A stretch of 19,526 nt of DNA, from NCBI GenBank assembly GCA_910589145.1, contig CAJUSD010000049.1, positions 1 to 19,526 of the forward strand, in the 5' to 3' direction. Position numbers and translations under genes: made by a program. The number at the start of each line of letters is the position of its first letter. Position 1 is the first letter of the stretch. This stretch comes from an uncultured Oscillospiraceae bacterium (GTDB taxonomy: Bacteria > Bacillota > Clostridia > Oscillospirales > Ruminococcaceae). This document shows positions 13,434 to 19,526 of the stretch, piece after piece. The notes beneath the pieces were generated by a model that saw only the letters and a program-made list of their open reading frames with translations, was not told where the DNA came from and did no database searches.

Positions 13434-14385
13434 ATTCTTTTCCTCCTTCGCTGATCAGCGTGTACTGGTATTCCGGCGGTTTTTGGCTTTGGAACAGGTT
13501 CAGCTGTTCGTTTTTGGGATGCGCCCTGGGGTTGTAGTTCAAAATAATCAGCTCCTCATACTCGCTTCCACTGTCATATCTCTGGGCCATGTTGTTGAGC
13601 CTCTTTGCTGAAAACTGCCAGAACCCCCTGTACAGGTCACGCACAAACGGCTGGTCGTTATACGACAATGCTGTGTAACCCCTGCATTTTCCAATAAGGT
13701 CCCGCAGTTTGTAGTGGTCTTCCAGCGAAAATTCTACATCGTAGCACTCTGCCTGGTAGTACGGCGGGTCTAAATACAGCAGCGTCCCCGGCGCGTCGTA
13801 CTTGGGGATCGCTTCTTCAAAACTCAGGTTTTCAATTACCACATCCGCCAAACGTCTCGAACACGCCCAGATAAGATGCAGGCTCCGGCGGATATCTATG
13901 GATTTGCCCCCATAGGAGCTTCCGCTCCCGCCGTAGCTGTATCGGATCATCTTGTAAAACGCCGCTGCCCGCTTCACATCCCCGGCATCCGCCTGCTCCA
14001 ATAGCAGTCCCTTCATTTCAATGCTCTCCGGCGGCTCCATGTACCTTTCGCACAGCTCCATTTCTTCCGCTAAGTAATCGTCTGTAAATTCCTCTTTCCT
14101 CACAAACTTTCTGATAACTTTGAATTCCTGCCGCGAGTTAAAGGGCAGAAACCCCAGTTCCCTTACCAGGGACAGGGGGCGGTTTTTCACACACATGAAC
14201 AGGTTATACAAATCCCCGTTCAAATCATTGTAGATTTCTGCCCTGTGGTCTGGCTCTTTGCCGAACAATACCGACGCCCCGCCCCCGAATACCTCCACCA
14301 GACGGTCGTAGTTGTTGGGGAACAGCTGGTACAGGATCGGCCTTAACGCTGTTTTTCCTCCCACCCACGGGATAAACGGTTTCAG
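13417..14385 (-). CDS. D12-class DNA N6-adenine methyltransferase (Dam-like)
   Basis: The product (322 residues with the start chosen) shows the D12 methylase motifs: KPFIPWVGGKT at the N-terminus, VEVFGGGAS near 31-39 (S-adenosylmethionine binding), YLDPPYY near 204-210 (catalytic DPPY) and ALSYND further on. It would methylate adenine in duplex DNA, probably to shield the element from restriction, in line with the ArdA gene just upstream. The start is unusual. The conserved PFIPWVGGK begins upstream of the first GTG (14364), yet no in-frame ATG exists. The CTG at 14385 lies where family members have their Met and 9 bases after GGAGGG; an ATT at 14388 is an alternative. An ATG at 14393 is out of frame. 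A small indel may have damaged the start. Confidence 0.85.
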   Translation of the reverse strand: MKPFIPWVGGKTALRPILYQLFPNNYDRLVEVFGGGASVLFGKEPDHRAEIYNDLNGDLYNLFMCVKNRPLSLVRELGFLPFNSRQEFKVIRKFVRKEEFTDDYLAEEMELCERYMEPPESIEMKGLLLEQADAGDVKRAAAFYKMIRYSYGGSGSSYGGKSIDIRRSLHLIWACSRRLADVVIENLSFEEAIPKYDAPGTLLYLDPPYYQAECYDVEFSLEDHYKLRDLIGKCRGYTALSYNDQPFVRDLYRGFWQFSAKRLNNMAQRYDSGSEYEELIILNYNPRAHPKNEQLNLFQSQKPPEYQYTLISEGGKEYESDS

Positions 14386-14465
14386 AATAACATCCCTCCC
14401 GTTTCCTTATTTTATGGGTCGTGCAGGTTTACTTTCCGGCACATATACATCCCCCCTTTCGCTGA

Positions 14466-14502
14466 AACAAAAAAGCGACGTTCCTTTTCAGAAACGACGC
14501 TA
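14466..14502 (-). terminator. Rho-independent terminator at the end of the ArdA gene
   Basis: On the minus strand AGCGTCGTT (14501-14493) pairs with AACGTCGCT (14482-14474) with one mismatch, followed directly by a TTTTTT run. The stem begins inside the ArdA stop codon. Confidence 0.8.
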
Positions 14503-15639
14503 AAACTGCGGCCCTATTTCTGTTTCCGGCCCCTCCTCCAATGGCTGGATAGGTTCCAGGTCATACCTTTGCAGGTACCCATACTCTGTTTTTACTGTTG
14601 GGTATTTCTCCATATATCGGCTTCCTATACAGTACAGCTCGTTTTCACTGAATAGCTCTGTATCTTCCCCAAGCTGTTCTTCCAGCCAGTTTTCGGCTAT
14701 TTCTACTGGGTTTCCTTTTTCCTGAAACAGCACATATTTTTCCTCTAAATTGCCTCCCAGTTCCTCCGCCTGTTCGATACTGCGGCAGTTTGACGCCTGC
14801 AATACTGCCTTAAACACCCGCATTTGTCCCTGCTTTTCCACTTCCTCCAGCATCCCCGCAAACCGGTTGATTTCCTCTATTTCTATGCCAGAGTCATTGA
14901 TTACACCAATCAGTGATGGAACCGCGCAGTCTATACACCGATATTCTCTGTCCCAATCCTTCATATATGTCTCTTTGAGGGCTTCCTCCTCCATTGGAAG
15001 TTCTAACTGTTCCCCTCCCATTTCCAACAAAACCTGGTATTTTGGCTTTTGGAAGGTGAAATCCCTCCCTGCACTTACTTCCCGTATCCCTGTTTCCTGC
15101 TCTACATAGCCCCTTGCTGTAAATACTCCGTTTTCCTCTATTCGATGTTCTCTCCCTATCTTTTCATAATCCAGGTACTCCATTACCTCATTTGGCAGGG
15201 TTTCTAAATCGAATTTGTATCCGCCCTGTACGCAGAACTCCCCCAGTTCCTTTTCTGTTTTCACTTCCGGCAGCACGTGGCAGCTCCCTGTACTGTATGA
15301 CAGATCGATCAGGCGGTCCAGCTTGATTTCCTCCCTCTGATACATCTCCATCCTTACCATCCCCTCAAAGGATATCTTCTGCCATCTATCCAATTCCCCA
15401 AGCCTCTTGGCAAGGAAATTCAGTCTTTGCAGCTCTTCTCCTTCTGCTGTCGGGGAGATATATTGTCCCAGATATTGGTATCCCTGGTATTCTGTAATCT
15501 CGAAGTTCAGATGTTCCAAATCGCTGCAGTTTAGACGCTCCATCCCGTCCTGGATTTCGTATGGCGTGGCTGGCAGCGTAAATTTGATGTATTTTCCGCT
15601 CCTCCTGTCTTCCAGCGTACCCTTAAAAACTGGGTTCAA
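14500..15639 (-). CDS. ardA: ArdA-like antirestriction protein, long form with a second ArdA-like half
   Basis: ArdA proteins are acidic DNA mimics that block type I restriction enzymes when an element enters a new host. Residues about 1-180 follow the ArdA layout: LPATPYEIQDGMERL at 22-36, LNFLAKRLGEL near 73-83, and EYLDYEKIGREH plus GVFTARGYV at 154-178. Residues about 250-365 look like a further ArdA-type segment (INRFAGMLEEV..., then YCIGSRYMEKYP...TEYGYL). At 379 residues it is about twice the length of Tn916 ArdA. The net charge is strongly negative, as expected for a DNA mimic. The start is a TTG with GGAGGGG 7 bases upstream, overlapping the DUF4314 gene by 17 bases. Confidence 0.75.
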   Translation of the reverse strand: MNPVFKGTLEDRRSGKYIKFTLPATPYEIQDGMERLNCSDLEHLNFEITEYQGYQYLGQYISPTAEGEELQRLNFLAKRLGELDRWQKISFEGMVRMEMYQREEIKLDRLIDLSYSTGSCHVLPEVKTEKELGEFCVQGGYKFDLETLPNEVMEYLDYEKIGREHRIEENGVFTARGYVEQETGIREVSAGRDFTFQKPKYQVLLEMGGEQLELPMEEEALKETYMKDWDREYRCIDCAVPSLIGVINDSGIEIEEINRFAGMLEEVEKQGQMRVFKAVLQASNCRSIEQAEELGGNLEEKYVLFQEKGNPVEIAENWLEEQLGEDTELFSENELYCIGSRYMEKYPTVKTEYGYLQRYDLEPIQPLEEGPETEIGPQF

Positions 15640-16339
15640 TTTCTATCCCCTCCTCCGGCTCCGGTTCTCCAAACCGTTCTTCCTCGGTTTTTATGTCCCA
15701 GTTATCACTGTTCCATAAATGCACATTCAAAATCCCCTCCATAATGTCTATATCCTGCTGCTCAAACCCTTCCCCAAATCCATCTGATGCCTGGCCTTTA
15801 ATATACGCTTTTAGAGTTTTTAATTCTTCATCCTCTAATTTTCCGCTTATTTCGCATCTTGCCACTCCCCACAGCTGGCCCTCACGGTACTCCGCGTCGA
15901 ATTCCACCGACCTGACCTTCTCGTTGACAGTGTCCTGTTCATGGTACCAGTTCATGAGCCCGCGCTCTGCTTCCTCCGGCAGACGGTTTTTCTTCAGCGC
16001 TGACGAGATCACGCTTTCATACCCTACCAGGTCGCTTCCCTCTATTGTATACGGCTCCGCGTCCCAGTCCCCATATTCATCCGGCTCTGTGATTTTTCCC
16101 GTCAGCGGCATATACAGCTTCAGTGTGGTCTGCTCCCGCGGCAGTATTTTAAAGCTGTCTTCTCCCGGTATGACTCCCAGGCTTCTACCATTGTCCCATT
16201 TTACCTGGAAGGTTCCTGCAGCGTCTATATATTCCAGCGTTCCCTTCGTTCCTGACGCCACCGGGCTGTATGGGTCGTTCATCTCCTCCAGTTCGATTCT
16301 CGTTCCCACTGGGTACTGCTTTCTCAGAAATTCCAACAT
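15623..16339 (-). CDS. DUF4314 domain protein
   Basis: The 238-residue product begins with a DUF4314 domain (about residues 8-68): YPVGTRIELEEMNDPYSPVA, then GTKGTLEYIDAAGTFQVKWD and the DNGRSLGVIPGEDSF end, a small SH3-like barrel of unknown role. Residues about 70-225 are acidic and include a second part of unknown function with repeated Trp/Glu-rich segments; it may contribute to antirestriction or regulation. The family is typical of Tn1549-like ICEs, next to ArdA. The ATG follows the small Cys-rich gene by 13 bases. Confidence 0.75.
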   Translation of the reverse strand: MLEFLRKQYPVGTRIELEEMNDPYSPVASGTKGTLEYIDAAGTFQVKWDNGRSLGVIPGEDSFKILPREQTTLKLYMPLTGKITEPDEYGDWDAEPYTIEGSDLVGYESVISSALKKNRLPEEAERGLMNWYHEQDTVNEKVRSVEFDAEYREGQLWGVARCEISGKLEDEELKTLKAYIKGQASDGFGEGFEQQDIDIMEGILNVHLWNSDNWDIKTEEERFGEPEPEEGIEIEPSF

Positions 16340-16352
16340 TCTTTTGTTTATT

Positions 16353-16553
16353 CTATTCTCCCTTCCTCTGCCTCGCTTGGTTTTTCCGCTTCCGGCTCCG
16401 CTCGTTTATTTCCTCTACCTCTGTCCTCATACACCTCCCGTCCCTGCTCCGGCAGATAAAGCCGGGGCTGGGATACGGGCAGTCACGGCAACGGTACGGG
16501 ATTTCTACTGTCCGCCAGCCACCTTCTGCTTCCATCCATTTTCTTGACTTCAT
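16353..16553 (-). CDS. Small Cys-rich hypothetical protein
   Basis: A 66-residue basic product. Residues about 14-37 hold four cysteines (YRCRDCPYPSPGFICRSRDG then CM), spaced CxxC...C...C, which could bind one zinc; the C-terminal third is highly basic (RSRKRKNQARQRKGE). I do not recognise the family. The ATG at 16553 is preceded by GGGGG at 6 bases. A start 11 codons upstream is possible but has no SD. It heads the ICE gene cluster, just after a terminator, and lies 13 bases before the DUF4314 gene. Confidence 0.6.
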   Translation of the reverse strand: MKSRKWMEAEGGWRTVEIPYRCRDCPYPSPGFICRSRDGRCMRTEVEEINERSRKRKNQARQRKGE

Positions 16554-16601
16554 CTTTTTCCCCCTTATACTTATATTTATTTTCAAATGGCTCCTGGACG
16601 C

Positions 16602-16646
16602 AAAAAAGGGCAGTTCCTTCGCGCTTTTGCGCTTAGAAACTGCCCT
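16602..16646 (-). terminator. Rho-independent terminator upstream of the ICE cluster
   Basis: Outer arms AGGGCAGTT (16607-16615) and AACTGCCCT (16638-16646) are exact complements; an inner GCGC/GCGC stem lies inside the loop. On the minus strand TTTTTT follows. It would stop transcription coming from the HipA-like gene and tRNA, isolating the ICE genes. Confidence 0.75.
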
Positions 16647-16674
16647 GCTTTTCTCTTTTTCGTTCCTTTGTTCT

Positions 16675-16763
16675 TTTCCTTTCTTCCTTCGGATATCCGT
16701 TCTCTGACTTCTTTTTCTTATACAAGAGGCTCGTACAATCTTTCGACTGTACGAGCCTCTTTC

Positions 16764-16766
<3 letters not shown>
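16675..16766 (-). repeat. Repeat copy A with a perfect 14-bp hairpin
   Basis: Arms 16724-16737 and 16748-16761 (AAGAGGCTCGTACA) are exact complements with a 10-base loop. The hairpin and the adjoining stretch through GAGAACGGATATCC and a purine-rich tract also occur in copy B about 1.76 kb to the right in the same orientation. The hairpin starts right after the CCA end of the tRNA-like sequence and may terminate its transcript, though no T-run follows. Confidence 0.65.
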
Positions 16767-16839
<73 letters not shown>

Positions 16840-16908
16840 AAATATAATTTTTTAAAATATATAAGCATTTTGCACAAAGATAAATGGGAAAATATTAAGA
16901 ATTTATTT

Positions 16909-17236
16909 TTAGCCAACGGATTTGTTGACATCAGCCCATGTCCTTCCATCAGCAAACCTGTTGTCCTTCTTCTGGAAATCCTTTTCGTCTTCAACCTCAT
17001 CGATTTATTCACTATTGTGCTGTCCTATTCCTGTTAGCTGGAATATAGGCTTTTCTTCTCTTGTTATGCTGTCTGCTCCAATTCTAATTTCAACTGGAAC
17101 AGAAAACGTATTATTATAAAGCGGCAGTGCAATTGAACCTTTAATTTTTTCATTGTCAACTGAAATAAATTCAAATGTGTAATGAAAAAACGCAGTTTTT
17201 TCACGCTTTCACACTTAAAAATTTGTATTGATTCAT
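16909..17236 (-). pseudogene. Decayed small gene (about 108 codons) coupled to the HipA-like gene
   Basis: An ATG at 17236 with GAGGG about 8 bases upstream opens MNQYKFLSVKA and then hits TGA. Shifting one base near 17209 gives an uninterrupted, protein-like frame, KREKTAFFHYTFEFISVDNE onward through IRIGADSITREEKP, to TAA at 17007. The same frame continues for 32 more sensible codons (acidic start, then RFADGRTWADVNKSVG) to the TAA at 16909. This looks like one ancestral gene with a frameshift and possibly a nonsense change. The 12-base gap to the HipA-like stop and the SD overlapping that stop suggest a former two-gene operon. I do not recognise its family. The last 32 codons could be chance. 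Confidence 0.5.
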
Positions 17237-17247
17237 TTGGAGTTCCC

Positions 17248-18429
17248 TCAAAGTTCTATTCCAAAAAACTGCTTTGGCTGTTGTTCCATCACTATTTCTT
17301 CAAGTAGATCTATCCTGCTCCGCAATGCATAGCCCAATGTGTGAATTCGTTGTTCTTCTATATATGGGCTTTCCCTTAACAATTCTATATATTCTTCCTC
17401 TATTCCTTTTAGTTTTTCAAATTCCATCCATTCAAATGTGCTTACCAACTCTATTTGTTCTGTATGCTTTGATCGAAACGGTTTGCTGGATACTTCGCCC
17501 TTTGGTTGGATTAAATGTGTTGCCTGGTCATGCCACATTGACGTCCCGCTGTCATAGATTGGAGCTGCCCCTCTCCATTGCAGCGTTTGTGCATTTCTTA
17601 CTGCTCCAAAATTATTATAATGACGGTCCGTATTTGCTATGAGATAATCCACCGTCAGCATCTGATCCAAACTCTCCTGTACTCCCGGAATTCCTAGCAT
17701 TTTGCAGCAGTTTAAGTAATGTTGATATCCCGATACATGGTTTTCCTTCTTTTGTGTCCTTGTCAAATTCCAGGCGCTTACTAACTCTGTTTCAGAGGTT
17801 ATGAAATCTTCGCATACGCTGTATGGATATCCGTCCTCCCATATTAGGTCATACGTAATATGAGGTATCCCGATCCGTTCCATAAGCCGGCTCGCCATCA
17901 CCTCATTAAAGGGTTCCTGGTATCCTGGTCCACTTCCACCTTTTACCAGATAACGCCTCCCTTCAGATATCACCCATTTTTTTCTCAACCAACCGTCTGA
18001 CGTATTATCTGGAGACACAAAATCTATTTTCTTCCCTTCCGGCTTTCTTCCAAACAATAGGTTGCCCATATCTGCTGAGAATTCATTCTCAAAAAAGTTT
18101 ATCTCCCTCCATTGAACTGGTTTTTCCTGGGGATTAATCCAATATTGATCCGATAAGCTCAATCCCAAGCTCTTTGTTTCTAGTACTTTTGTATCTTCTA
18201 TCCCTGCTTCTTCCAGTGCTTCCCTCAAACCTGAACGGCTGGCTGGGATTGCTCGTCCGCTCCACCATTGGTTCAGCGCGCCTCGATCTACTTTTCCCTT
18301 TTTACTCCCTATTCCCACCGGCAAATGCTCTGGTTCATATATTTTTCCTATCTCTGTGATTCCTCCAGTAATTTCATCTATTGTTATTTCCATTACTGCT
18401 TTCGAGCCATGCATTAATAAATATTTCAT
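17248..18429 (-). CDS. HipA-like kinase family protein
   Basis: The 393-residue product has an N-terminal region (MKYLLMHGSKAVMEITIDE, EHLPVGI at about 34-40, then IPASRSGLREAL) and a HipA-type kinase C-terminal domain. Visible motifs are YLVKGGSG with Lys163 (ATP-binding lysine), the catalytic loop NTDRHYNNFG at 266-275 (Asp268, Asn273) and IYDSG with Asp293 for the metal. HipA toxins phosphorylate tRNA synthetases; members like this one, solitary and common in Firmicutes, have unknown substrates. No HipB-type helix-turn-helix antitoxin is present; the gene after it is decayed. The ATG at 18429 has AAAGGA just upstream; the longer frame to 18654 runs through hairpin repeat B and is rejected. 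Confidence 0.82.
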   Translation of the reverse strand: MKYLLMHGSKAVMEITIDEITGGITEIGKIYEPEHLPVGIGSKKGKVDRGALNQWWSGRAIPASRSGLREALEEAGIEDTKVLETKSLGLSLSDQYWINPQEKPVQWREINFFENEFSADMGNLLFGRKPEGKKIDFVSPDNTSDGWLRKKWVISEGRRYLVKGGSGPGYQEPFNEVMASRLMERIGIPHITYDLIWEDGYPYSVCEDFITSETELVSAWNLTRTQKKENHVSGYQHYLNCCKMLGIPGVQESLDQMLTVDYLIANTDRHYNNFGAVRNAQTLQWRGAAPIYDSGTSMWHDQATHLIQPKGEVSSKPFRSKHTEQIELVSTFEWMEFEKLKGIEEEYIELLRESPYIEEQRIHTLGYALRSRIDLLEEIVMEQQPKQFFGIEL

Positions 18430-18433
18430 TTTT

Positions 18434-18530
18434 CCTTTTTCACTTCCTTGGATATCCGTTCTCTCTTTTTTCTTCTTTTTGATATACAGAAGGTCCGTAC
18501 AACTTTTCGTCTGTACGAGCCTTCTTTCTG
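18434..18530 (-). repeat. Repeat copy B, leader hairpin of the HipA-like gene
   Basis: Arms 18488-18501 and 18512-18525 pair over 14 positions with two central mismatches. The loop, flanks, GAGAACGGATATCC and a purine-rich tract match copy A at 16675-16766. It lies 59 bases before the HipA-like ATG, within the expected 5' leader, so it may control that gene's expression by RNA structure. Confidence 0.6.
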
Positions 18531-18694
18531 TCATATGTTGATGAAAAAGATGCCAACTTAAAACCTTGCACCGCAACGATTTATGATTTTTGCCGTTTGC
18601 TCTTAGAAAAATATATATGTGATTCGTACATCTAATATTAGCCAAGACAGTCATTACGCTAATGGGATATTAGGTTTTAGGCTTTGAAAAAGGA

Positions 18695-19378
18695 TTAAAC
18701 TTCCTTACAAATATCATATTCATCAATGTTGCCCTGGCGCTCAACTGCAAAATCTACATATTTTTGATAATCAGTTATGAAGATTGACCATTTTACAGCT
18801 TCAATATAGCTGCATATTCCGGTCCAAACCGTATTATCACTGTCACAAGTACGTTTAGAAGCATTTTTAATCCTGTTGAATTTATTTTTCTTGATAATTG
18901 TAAACAATTTGTCCGTGTAATGTGTAGTACATCCACCATCGCAACAGCTTTTTTGCTCAAGATAATAAGCATATGAACCATTTTTATCAGGTAGGACAAC
19001 TGCTAACATTGCATTGCTATGGCTTGTAACTGAATCACCTTTTTTGTTTTTCCTAGAAGTTTCTTTTAGAGAATATGATACTTCCCATGGGATCCATTGG
19101 TCTCTGTCTTTCTTACCAGTCTCCTTCATACCAGGCGAGATAAATACAATCGTTACAGAACTATCATAAATTCTATCCTTTAGCTTCTCCCATATTCTAT
19201 CGTCAGAAAGGTTGCTCAAATCCTCACCATCACTCTCCCCTTTAAAAATATCATGAGAAGAGTCTACTATTTCTTCAAATTTATCAATATAGTCTCGAAC
19301 TGTCGAATTTTTTCCTGATGTCAAGCTTTCAACTTGGTTATCCGCATATTTATACGAAACAAAAATTTTCTTCCCCAT
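18695..19378 (-). CDS. TIR-like protein of the Thoeris ThsB type (DUF1863)
   Basis: The 227-residue product starts MGKKIFVSYKYADN, a TIR-type first strand, followed by DGEDLSNLSDDRIW near 50-63, SSVTIVFISPGMKE (strand and loop, 73-86) and DQWIPWEVSYSL near 93-104; the WxxWE motif is typical of ThsB-like TIR domains. Such proteins make a cyclic ADP-ribose signal from NAD+ on phage infection and activate a ThsA effector. No ThsA (SIR2-SLOG) gene is in the window. Residues 140-227 are less typical, with a Cys cluster (SCCDGGC) and a helical end. ATG at 19378 has AGAGG 8 bases upstream; the GTG three codons earlier overlaps that SD and is less likely. Its composition is AT-richer than the ICE genes. 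Confidence 0.78.
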   Translation of the reverse strand: MGKKIFVSYKYADNQVESLTSGKNSTVRDYIDKFEEIVDSSHDIFKGESDGEDLSNLSDDRIWEKLKDRIYDSSVTIVFISPGMKETGKKDRDQWIPWEVSYSLKETSRKNKKGDSVTSHSNAMLAVVLPDKNGSYAYYLEQKSCCDGGCTTHYTDKLFTIIKKNKFNRIKNASKRTCDSDNTVWTGICSYIEAVKWSIFITDYQKYVDFAVERQGNIDEYDICKEV

Positions 19379-19387
19379 TTTATCCAC

Positions 19388-19470
19388 CTCTTTCCATCTC
19401 TTAGGGCGTATTAAAAAATGTATAAAACTGTTAAAATGTATGAATAAGACTATAACAGGAGGAAAAGGAA
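19388..19470. promoter_or_regulatory. Divergent intergenic region with a repeated TTAAAA..ATGTAT element
   Basis: This 83-base AT-rich gap separates the minus-strand TIR gene from the plus-strand gene at the edge. TTAAAAAATGTAT (19411) and TTAAAATGTAT (19431) are repeated with starts 20 bases apart, about two helical turns, consistent with a two-site operator. Candidate -10 boxes (TATAAC at 19451 on the plus strand; TAATAC near 19413 on the minus strand) are weak. Confidence 0.4.
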
Positions 19471-19526
19471 ATGCAGAGACACGATTTACCAGTTATCCAG
19501 AGAGGGGATCTGATAGAGGAACAATG
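19471..19526 (+). CDS. 5' end of an unidentified gene (cut by the window edge)
   Basis: The only plus-strand gene with good signals: ATG at 19471 with AGGAGG 8 bases upstream, reading MQRHDLPVIQRGDLIEEQ before the window ends. Eighteen codons are too few for me to name the family. It diverges from the TIR gene and may share regulation with it or belong to an inserted element. Confidence 0.6.
   Translation, partial: MQRHDLPVIQRGDLIEEQ

Larger units (their letters stand above)
1..16763. mobile_element. Part of a Tn1549/CTn-like integrative conjugative element (accessory and cargo section)
   Basis: The minus-strand genes from about 16.55 kb down to the left edge are families that I know as typical passengers of Tn1549-like ICEs of gut Firmicutes: DUF4314, ArdA, D12 methylase, AbrB-like regulators, class D sortase, Cna-B adhesin, DUF3789, YodL and DUF3852. 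DUF3852 genes usually lie next to the conjugation core, so the core probably lies left of the window. No relaxase, coupling protein, VirB4 or integrase is visible, so neither element end is proven. The right limit given here is where a tRNA-Ala-like sequence ends. That is an inference from the habit of such elements to use tRNA 3' ends as attachment sites; the true boundary could be elsewhere. Confidence 0.55.

Noticed and set aside
14412..14450. Possible 12-codon leader peptide (MYMCRKVNLHDP) with a GGGGGG upstream of the methylase.
   Set aside because: It has an SD-like run but no attenuator structure follows and the composition is not that of a known leader; too short to support.
15693..16547. 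A 284-codon plus-strand open frame opposite the DUF4314 gene.
   Set aside because: It overlaps three coupled minus-strand genes with good SD sites, and its product is low-complexity Ser/Pro/Phe with no domain.
18430..18654. N-terminal extension of the HipA-like protein by 75 residues.
   Set aside because: It would translate the hairpin repeat B and a poly-Lys stretch; the ATG at 18429 has an SD and matches the usual family start.

Overview
The window looks like part of a Tn1549/CTn-type integrative conjugative element (ICE) from a gut Clostridia (Lachnospiraceae/Oscillospiraceae-like) genome. The evidence is the gene families (DUF3852, YodL, DUF1281-like, DUF3789, DUF4314, ArdA, a D12 adenine methylase, AbrB-type regulators, class D sortase, Cna-B adhesin), tight coupling with strong Shine-Dalgarno (SD) sites, and intermediate GC. 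Nearly every gene is on the minus strand, so transcription runs from high to low coordinates. No conjugation core gene (relaxase, VirB4, VirD4) or integrase is inside the window.

Layout in transcription order. (1) 19.53-18.43 kb: a divergent promoter region separates a partial plus-strand gene at the right edge from an orphan TIR-like (ThsB-type) protein. (2) 18.53-16.6 kb: a HipA-like kinase gene, a decayed small gene coupled to it, and a tRNA-Ala(GGC)-like sequence whose acceptor stem has lost its G3:U70 identity pair. Two homologous hairpin-bearing repeats bracket this segment. Base composition is AT-richer and the genes are unlike the ICE genes. (3) 16.55-14.5 kb: a Cys-rich small protein, a DUF4314 protein and a long ArdA-like antirestriction protein, ending in a terminator. 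(4) 14.4-10.2 kb: adenine methylase, two overlapping AbrB-like regulators, a signal-peptide/one-TM protein, a class D sortase and a secreted CAP-domain protein, then a terminator. (5) 10.17-1.45 kb: a 40-residue DUF3789 membrane protein translationally coupled to a 2865-residue thioester-domain adhesin with 25 Cna-B/SpaA-type repeats. It ends in LPNTGR with no membrane anchor. (6) 1.39-0 kb: DUF1281-like and YodL proteins, then a DUF3852 membrane protein that is cut off exactly where a group II intron-like 5' end (GTGCGAC) begins.

Functional reading. The left and centre form an ICE cargo that displays a very long, isopeptide-stabilised surface fibre, with its own sortase and secreted or membrane partners, behind a counter-defence module (ArdA plus methylase). 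The right end is a different neighbourhood with a possible defence gene (TIR), a HipA-like kinase and a tRNA-derived sequence that may be an attachment-site remnant. The most notable points are the two-tier repeat architecture of the giant adhesin with an exact 1080-bp higher-order period, its missing anchor, the probable intron insertion, the damaged tRNA-Ala, and the decayed gene following the HipA-like kinase.
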